From: an uncultured Actinomycetes bacterium
GTDB taxonomy: Bacteria; Actinomycetota; Actinomycetes; S36-B12
Direction of reading: 5' to 3'
NCBI GenBank assembly: GCA_937902285.1
Contig: CALGTB010000071.1
Coordinates: forward strand, 1 to 5,522
Length of the DNA: 5,522 nt
Made by a program: the position numbers and the translations under genes. Below the pieces are notes generated by a model, which searched no databases, was not told where the DNA came from, and saw only the letters and a program-made list of their open reading frames with translations. This document shows positions 1 through 3,880 of the stretch, in pieces (within the stretch, counting starts at the first letter, position 1; each line of letters begins with the position of its first letter).

Positions 1-2
1 CC

Positions 3-335
3 GGCGATGCCGTCGAGTCGGTGCGCGCGGCCGTGCGCGGCGTCCTGGAGAGGGCGGAGCGCAGCCCGCTCCTGAGGGCCATCGCGTCGGCGTCGCAGGG
101 AGGCGACACCGAACTGCTGCCGCTGCTCACAACGCAGGCCGGCTCGCTCCTCGCGGCCTCACGGGAGGTGCTGCGCGGGCGGCTCCGGCACCTCGTCGAC
201 GAACGTGACAGTGCCGATCTCGACACTGCGATCGACGCGGTGGTCAGACTCGTGCTCAGCAACGTGATGCAGCCCTCCGGGTCGCCTGCCGCCACGGCTG
301 ACGAGATCGCCTGGGTCGCCGGTCGCCTGCTCTGA
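3..335 (+). CDS. TetR-family transcriptional regulator, C-terminal part (5' end outside window)
   Basis: This reading frame is open from the left edge and stops with TGA at 333-335; 110 residues are visible. The DNA-binding helix-turn-helix half lies upstream of the window, so only the ligand-binding/dimerisation half is seen. The stretch around 'SPLLRAIAS' followed by 'ELLPLLTT' and the ending 'RLVLSNVMQPSGSP' are typical of the C-terminal domain of actinobacterial TetR repressors, where an all-helical region is followed by a helix with R-L-x-L-S and a Pro-containing loop. The ligand cannot be told. It lies 49 bp upstream of the fetB-like gene on the same strand, so it may regulate or be co-transcribed with that transporter; this is inference from position. 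The family is fairly sure; the GTG at 21 is an internal codon and not the true start. Confidence 0.72.
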   Translation, partial: GDAVESVRAAVRGVLERAERSPLLRAIASASQGGDTELLPLLTTQAGSLLAASREVLRGRLRHLVDERDSADLDTAIDAVVRLVLSNVMQPSGSPAATADEIAWVAGRLL

Positions 336-372
336 GGGACTCCGTTCGCGTATGGCCTGACCTGAGGACCGG

Positions 373-378
373 CACAAT
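373..378 (+). promoter_or_regulatory. possible -10 element of a leaderless transcript for the FetB-like gene
   Basis: CACAAT lies with exactly 6 nt between it and the ATG at 385. That is the usual distance from a -10 hexamer to the transcription start, so the mRNA could begin at or next to the start codon. It supports this that no Shine-Dalgarno sequence sits at normal distance before the ATG; the nearest purine run, GAGGA at 364-368, is 16 nt away. No convincing -35 box is seen. Confidence 0.35.
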
Positions 379-384
379 GGCGGC

Positions 385-1110
385 ATGAACGAGCAGGCCG
401 TGCGCACGGGCATCGCGCTGCTCCTTCTGCTGGGGGTCGCGCTCGGGGTGATGACCTACGGGGGACTCGGCTACCGGCGCGAAATGGCCGTCGCCGCGCT
501 GCGCGCTCTCGTCCAGCTCGTCGCGGTCGCACTCGTGATCGCCTGGATCTTCTCGCATCCGCAGTGGGCGTTCGCCTACCTCGCACTCATGCTCGTCGTC
601 GCGGCCTACACGTCCAACAGGCGGATCGGCGGCGATGCCCGTGATCGGATGGCGATCCTGCTGGCGATCCTGCTGGGGGCATCGGCCACGGTGGCGATCG
701 TCTCCGTGACCGGCGCCCTCGAGTTCAGCGCGCAGACGCTGCTGCCCTTCGCCGCCCAGATGATCGGAGGCGCGATGACGGCGGCCTCCCTCGCCGGGGT
801 GCGCCTGCGCGACGACGTGAAGGACCAGTTCACCGTGTTCGAGGGCTACGTGGCCCTTGGCGCCACCGCGCGGCAGGCGGGCCGGGAGTTCGCCCAGCGG
901 GCGGCGGAGAGGTCGCTGTTCCCCACACTCGACCAGACGAAGAGCGCGGGCCTCGTGACGCTGCCGGGGGCCTTCGTGGGGATGCTCCTCGGAGGCGCGT
1001 CGCCCCTGCTGGCCGCCCAGATCCAGCTGCTCGTGCTCATCGGACTGATGCTCGCGCAGACCATCACCGCACTGATCACCACCCGCACGATCAGCCCGGT
1101 GAGCGCATGA
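385..1110 (+). CDS. fetB: ABC transporter permease, FetB/YbbM (UPF0014) family
   Basis: Integral membrane subunit of an ABC transporter, 241 residues, close to the usual family length of about 250-260. Hydrophobic segments fall at about residues 8-25, 41-56, 61-75, 90-109, 118-136, 190-208 and 211-232. The family signature is clear in the C-terminal half: a 'TKSAGLVTLPGAF' segment (185-197) followed by 'GGASPLLAAQIQ' (203-214), matching the conserved G-L-V-x-L-P-G...G-x-S-P...Q-I pattern. The E. coli member FetB works with ATPase FetA and is reported to export iron and aid peroxide resistance; for this protein the substrate is inferred only. The ATG start is the only sensible one and may be leaderless. 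The last 4 nt overlap the ATPase gene, implying translational coupling and a joint complex. The partner ATPase is PstB-like instead of a plain FetA. Confidence 0.88.
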   Translation: MNEQAVRTGIALLLLLGVALGVMTYGGLGYRREMAVAALRALVQLVAVALVIAWIFSHPQWAFAYLALMLVVAAYTSNRRIGGDARDRMAILLAILLGASATVAIVSVTGALEFSAQTLLPFAAQMIGGAMTAASLAGVRLRDDVKDQFTVFEGYVALGATARQAGREFAQRAAERSLFPTLDQTKSAGLVTLPGAFVGMLLGGASPLLAAQIQLLVLIGLMLAQTITALITTRTISPVSA

Positions 1111-1898
1111 GCACCGATGCCCATGAGCACGTGTTCCAGCTCGACGACGTGAGCGTCGTCTATGGAACGCACGCGGCGGTCTCAAAGGTCGATCTCGCCG
1201 TCCATGCACGGCAGATCACCGCCTTCATCGGGCCCAGCGGCTGCGGCAAGACGAGCATCCTGCGCAGCCTCAATCGTCTGAACGACCTCGTGCCGGGAGC
1301 CCGGGTGGAGGGCCTGGTCTCGTATCGGGGGACGGATGTCTACGCAGACGGGGTCGACGCGAATGACCTGCGCCGCCGTGTCGGGATGGTGTTCCAGAAG
1401 CCCAACGTGTTCCCGTCGTCGATCTACGACAACGTCGCGTACGGCCCCCGCCTCCACCGCCTGAAGGGGAGCCTCGACGACCGGGTCGAGGCCGCGCTCA
1501 TGAAGGCGGCGCTCTGGGATGAGGTGCGCACCGACCTGCACCAGGACGCGCACCGGCTCTCCGGCGGCCAGCAGCAGCGCCTGGTGATCGCACGGTGTCT
1601 TGCCGTCGACCCGGACGTCATCCTCATGGACGAGCCGTGCGCGTCGCTCGACCCCATCGCCACGGAGCGCATCGAGGAGTTGATGATCGACCTGGCGGCC
1701 GACTACAGCATCGTCATCGTGACCCACAACCTCCAGCAGGCCGTGCGGGTGTCCGACATGACGGCGTTCTTCACGGCGGACTACGCCGAGGACGGCACGC
1801 GACACGGCCGACTTGTCGAGTATGCGTCGACCGAGCAGCTGTTCAACGCCCCCGCCGACCCCATCACCCGCGACTACATCGAGGGCCGCTTCGGCTGA
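1107..1898 (+). CDS. PstB-type ABC transporter ATP-binding protein, partner of the FetB-like permease
   Basis: Cytoplasmic ATPase subunit, 263 residues, full length for the family. Walker A is GPSGCGKTS (42-50), the Q-loop glutamine is Q97 in 'VGMVFQKPN', the signature is LSGGQQQR (151-158), Walker B is VILMDEP (171-177, catalytic E176), followed by the D-loop 'SLD' (180-182) and switch H207 in 'IVTHN'. Nothing essential is missing. Several stretches are typical of the phosphate ATPase PstB: 'LRSLNRLNDL', 'SIYDNVAYGPRL', 'DEPCASLDPIATERIEEL' and the ending 'YIEGRFG'. Yet no pstS, pstC, pstA or phoU is nearby, and the gene overlaps the fetB-like gene by 4 nt (ATGA), with GGTGAG at 1098-1103 as ribosome binding site. 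Automatic pipelines would probably call it pstB; I infer that it energises the upstream permease, so I give no symbol. ABC ATPase identity is certain, substrate is not. Confidence 0.9.
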   Translation: MSTDAHEHVFQLDDVSVVYGTHAAVSKVDLAVHARQITAFIGPSGCGKTSILRSLNRLNDLVPGARVEGLVSYRGTDVYADGVDANDLRRRVGMVFQKPNVFPSSIYDNVAYGPRLHRLKGSLDDRVEAALMKAALWDEVRTDLHQDAHRLSGGQQQRLVIARCLAVDPDVILMDEPCASLDPIATERIEELMIDLAADYSIVIVTHNLQQAVRVSDMTAFFTADYAEDGTRHGRLVEYASTEQLFNAPADPITRDYIEGRFG

Positions 1899-1901
1899 TC
1901 A
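1896..1901. other. abutting convergent stop codons in palindrome TGATCA
   Basis: TGA at 1896-1898 ends the + strand ATPase gene, and TCA at 1899-1901 is the complement of the TGA that ends the - strand lipoprotein gene. There is no intergenic DNA, so any terminator for either gene must lie inside the other gene's coding sequence. I see no U-tract hairpin on either side. Confidence 0.95.
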
Positions 1902-2795
1902 GTCGTTCGGCTGCGCGGGATCCTCGGGCGGCAGGCACGCGGCCGCCTGCACGGCGGTCCAGGTCTGCGGACCGACCAACGCGTCGGCGGTCAGTCCGGT
2001 CGCGGACTGGAACTCGCGGACCGCAGCCTTCGATGCCTTGCCGTACACCCCGTCGACCGGCCCCGGGTCGTAGCCCAGCAGGGTGAGGGCCACCTGGAGG
2101 ACGGCTGTCGAGAACGGGTCGGACGCCTTCGACGTGACGTCCTCCAGCTCGTCCACGCCGACCGAGCAGAGGTAGCTCATGGCCTCGTCCTCGGTGGGGA
2201 CGGCCTGCGGCTCCTCGGTGGAGAGCGGGATGTCCTCCGTGACCGGGGACAGCAGGCAGTCGTCGAGGGTGCCACCGGGCGCGAGGTAGGCGAGGCATCC
2301 GGGGTCGAGCCCGATCTGGGTGACGGCGGCGCCGTCCTCCTCGAGCGCGAGGCTGCCGGCCTGGGCCGCGCCGTCGGGCCAGGTGACGTCGAGCTCGGTG
2401 CGGCTCACGACGCGAATCGTGATCACGTGCTGATCGGTGACGGCGCCGTCCGGCTCCTGCCGGTAGAACTGGCCGTCGAACAGGTCGGGGTCCGACGTGG
2501 CCGTGAGCCGCATCCCATAGCCGTCTCCGGTGCTGGCGAGGGAGGGGGTGGCCCACCTGGCCGGCAGCTCGACGCCGACGCGGAAGGGGATGGAGGCCTC
2601 GGGCGTCGGGCTCTCCGACTCTGCTGCTGTCTCGCTCGGCGTGATGCTCGACGCCGCGACGCTCAGGTCATCGGAGGACGTGTTCGGCTCAGCCTGGGAC
2701 GAGCACCCGGCAACGACCAGCGCGAGCGCCAGGACCCCGACGCCGACCGCGACGCTCCTGCGCCGCACGGTCCATCGACTGTTCATGCTCCCCAT
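1899..2795 (-). CDS. secreted lipoprotein with C-terminal peptidoglycan-binding domain
   Basis: 298 residues from the ATG at 2795. The N-terminus is a lipoprotein signal peptide: basic 'RWTVRRR', a hydrophobic core, then the lipobox V-A-G-C with the lipidated cysteine at residue 31. An acidic, Ser/Thr/Glu/Pro-rich linker runs to about residue 68. Residues about 70-185 are an unassigned, probably beta-rich region with cysteines at 167 and 180 that could pair. Residues about 225-287 are a PG_binding_1 domain: 'LGYDPGPVDGVYG', 'AAVREFQSATGL' and 'GPQTW' match the family consensus. The product should sit on the outer face of the membrane and bind cell-wall glycan or peptide. No catalytic domain is visible. 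The start is uncertain: an ATG at 2786 would give 295 residues, but GGGGAG is only 1 nt before it. A longer frame from 2945 is rejected because it hides the signal peptide and overlaps the sortase start. The gene is convergent with the ATPase gene, with adjoining stop codons. Confidence 0.85.
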   Translation of the reverse strand: MGSMNSRWTVRRRSVAVGVGVLALALVVAGCSSQAEPNTSSDDLSVAASSITPSETAAESESPTPEASIPFRVGVELPARWATPSLASTGDGYGMRLTATSDPDLFDGQFYRQEPDGAVTDQHVITIRVVSRTELDVTWPDGAAQAGSLALEEDGAAVTQIGLDPGCLAYLAPGGTLDDCLLSPVTEDIPLSTEEPQAVPTEDEAMSYLCSVGVDELEDVTSKASDPFSTAVLQVALTLLGYDPGPVDGVYGKASKAAVREFQSATGLTADALVGPQTWTAVQAAACLPPEDPAQPND

Positions 2796-2851
2796 GGTCG
2801 CATCCGACAGGCCCGTGACTGGGAAGCCACTCGCACGGCGTGACGGTTGCG

Positions 2852-2857
2852 TAGGGT
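2852..2857 (+). promoter_or_regulatory. probable -10 element (TAGGGT) for the sortase gene
   Basis: TAGGGT fits the actinobacterial TANNNT -10 consensus and is a rare AT-containing spot in the divergent gap. Transcription would start near 2864, leaving a leader of about 23 nt that contains the ribosome binding site. No clear -35 box is seen, which is common in these genomes. Confidence 0.5.
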
Positions 2858-2875
2858 TTGCCCGTGGCCGCTGCC

Positions 2876-2882
2876 GAGGGGA
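2876..2882 (+). promoter_or_regulatory. ribosome binding site GAGGGGA fixing the sortase start
   Basis: GAGGGGA lies 4 nt before the GTG at 2887 and decides the start. The frame is open much further upstream, to 2530, but that part runs antisense through the lipoprotein gene and has no signal of its own. Confidence 0.7.
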
Positions 2883-2886
2883 CGTC

Positions 2887-3657
2887 GTGAGCGTCAGCAG
2901 GCGGACGCGGTCGATCGCCCGTGTCGCCGCCGACGTGCTCATCACCGTCGGTGCACTCGTCCTCCTCTTCGCCGTCTACCAGCTGTGGTGGACGAACGTC
3001 CAGGCCGCGCGTGCCACGGCGTCCGCGCGCACCGACATCGTCGCCTCGTGGGAGGCCGCGACCTCGCCGGTGGTCACCGTGTCGCCGCCCGCGGACGCCG
3101 GGTCGGCGTCCGGCTCCGAGTCGGGGTCCTCTGAAGCGCCGGTCCCGGACACCCCGGAGACGCAGGCGGTGCCGCCGATCGGGAAGGGTTTCGCGCTCAT
3201 GTCGATCCCCCGCCTGGCGGACTCGGTGTGGGAGATGCCCGTGATCCAGGGCGTGAGCGCCGACGAGCTGGCCAAGGGAATCGGCCACTACCCCGACACG
3301 GCCCTGCCGGGCCAGATCGGCAACTTCGCCACCGCGGCGCACCGCGCGACCAACGGCGAGCCCTTCAAGGACTTCGATCGGCTCAAGAAGGGCGATCGCG
3401 TCGTGGTCGAGACGCAGGACGGATGGTTCGTCTACGAGCTGGAGAAGGACAAGATCGTCCTCCCGTCAGACACCTGGGTCATCGACCCCGTGCCGGGCGA
3501 TCCAGGCGCCATCCCCACGGAGGCGCTGATCACCCTGACCACCTGCAATCCGCGCTGGGCGTCCTACGAGCGCTGGATCTGGTGGGGAACCCTCGTCGAG
3601 ACGCGCGATCGCACCCAGGGCCCGCCCGCCGAGCTCGCCGAGCGGGGGGAGGCCTGA
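2887..3657 (+). CDS. srtE: class E sortase
   Basis: Membrane-anchored transpeptidase, 256 residues from GTG 2887. A short basic N-terminus is followed by one membrane segment (about 13-35). A Ser/Pro/Glu-rich low-complexity linker (about 57-97) comes next, then the sortase beta-barrel (about 100-241). The catalytic triad is visible: H152 in 'GNFATAAHRATNGEPF', C220 in 'TLTTCNPRW' and R229 in 'YERWIWW'. The TC-x-P motif and the RwIw strand are typical of class E (SrtE) enzymes of high-GC actinobacteria. As known for the family, these cleave sorting signals of the LAxTG type and join proteins to the peptidoglycan cross-bridge. One oddity is Ala in place of the more usual Gly just before the catalytic His. 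It is followed after 1 nt by a small membrane protein gene, so both are surely co-transcribed. No LPxTG or LAxTG protein is visible in the window. Confidence 0.92.
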   Translation: MSVSRRTRSIARVAADVLITVGALVLLFAVYQLWWTNVQAARATASARTDIVASWEAATSPVVTVSPPADAGSASGSESGSSEAPVPDTPETQAVPPIGKGFALMSIPRLADSVWEMPVIQGVSADELAKGIGHYPDTALPGQIGNFATAAHRATNGEPFKDFDRLKKGDRVVVETQDGWFVYELEKDKIVLPSDTWVIDPVPGDPGAIPTEALITLTTCNPRWASYERWIWWGTLVETRDRTQGPPAELAERGEA

Positions 3658-3658
3658 C

Positions 3659-3841
3659 ATGTACGCCTGGATCTGGAGCCACCTCCCGGGGCCGACGGCC
3701 GTGCGCGTCCTCGTCGCCGTCCTGCTCGTGGCCGTCGTCGTGGCCGTGCTCTTCCTCTTCGTGTTCCCCTGGCTCGAGCAGGTGCTGCCGTTCGGCGACG
3801 TCACCGTCGACGCTCTCGCGGGCAACAATTCCGTTCCCTAG
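3659..3841 (+). CDS. small single-pass membrane protein downstream of sortase
   Basis: 60 residues, starting 1 nt after the sortase stop, with a strong ribosome binding site GGGGGGAGG at 3644-3652, 6 nt before the ATG. The sequence begins 'MYAWIWSHLPGPTAVRVL', has one strongly hydrophobic helix at about residues 15-38, then an aromatic 'VFPWLEQVLPFGDVTVD' edge and a short polar tail. From memory, short proteins starting MYAW-W..LPGP and containing an FPW motif are conserved next to class E sortase genes in actinobacteria, but their function is unknown to me. Basic residues on the N-terminal side (R16) and an acidic tail suggest N-in, C-out. A role as a sortase accessory or membrane organiser is only a guess from location. 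The very short gap, good ribosome site and single TM helix make a real gene likely. Confidence 0.82.
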   Translation: MYAWIWSHLPGPTAVRVLVAVLLVAVVVAVLFLFVFPWLEQVLPFGDVTVDALAGNNSVP

Positions 3842-3842
3842 G

Positions 3843-3848
3843 TAGCCT
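3843..3848 (+). promoter_or_regulatory. possible -10 element (TAGCCT) for the stalk-protein gene
   Basis: TAGCCT, 1 nt after the stop codon of the small membrane gene, fits TANNNT. It would start a transcript near 3855 with a leader of about 26 nt, much like the arrangement before the sortase gene. The upstream AT-rich patch CAACAATT at 3822-3829 is an alternative. Read-through from the sortase operon is also possible, since no terminator is seen in the 39-bp gap. Confidence 0.35.
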
Positions 3849-3870
3849 GCCCCCGTCGTCCGATTCCCCT

Positions 3871-3876
3871 GAGGAG
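3871..3876 (+). promoter_or_regulatory. ribosome binding site GAGGAG
   Basis: A perfect GAGGAG core sits 4 nt before ATG 3881 and supports that start for the long open frame that follows. Confidence 0.75.
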
Positions 3877-3880
3877 CGCC

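Larger units (their letters stand above)
2796..2886. promoter_or_regulatory. divergent intergenic region between lipoprotein and sortase genes
   Basis: This 91-bp gap must carry the promoters of both divergent genes. The clearest element is a -10 box for the sortase direction (listed separately). For the lipoprotein direction the best candidate is TCGGAT, read on the - strand at 2802-2807, 6 nt before the ATG at 2795; it lacks the conserved A at position 2, so it is weak. A short inverted repeat GTCG-N4-CGAC at 2797-2808 overlaps it and could be an operator, but 4-bp arms are expected by chance in such GC-rich DNA. Confidence 0.4.

Noticed and set aside
256..1209. Long - strand open frame (317 codons) over the TetR and permease genes
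   Set aside because: It is rich in Arg, His and Gly with no domain or hydrophobic pattern, and lies opposite a well-supported permease; a typical shadow in GC-rich DNA.
385..1898. Phosphate uptake (Pst) operon
   Set aside because: Only the ATPase is Pst-like; the permease is UPF0014/FetB and no PstS, PstC, PstA or PhoU is present.
1864..2556. - strand open frame of 230 codons
   Set aside because: It is a different frame of the lipoprotein gene, Arg/Gly/Pro-rich, without signal or domain; the lipoprotein frame has a lipobox and a PG-binding domain.
2530..2886. Upstream extension of the sortase frame to 2530
   Set aside because: It would run antisense through the lipoprotein signal region; GTG 2887 has a good ribosome site and is directly followed by the basic N-terminus and TM helix.
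2796..2945. Upstream extension of the lipoprotein frame to 2945
   Set aside because: It would bury the lipoprotein signal peptide behind 50 polar residues and overlap the sortase start.
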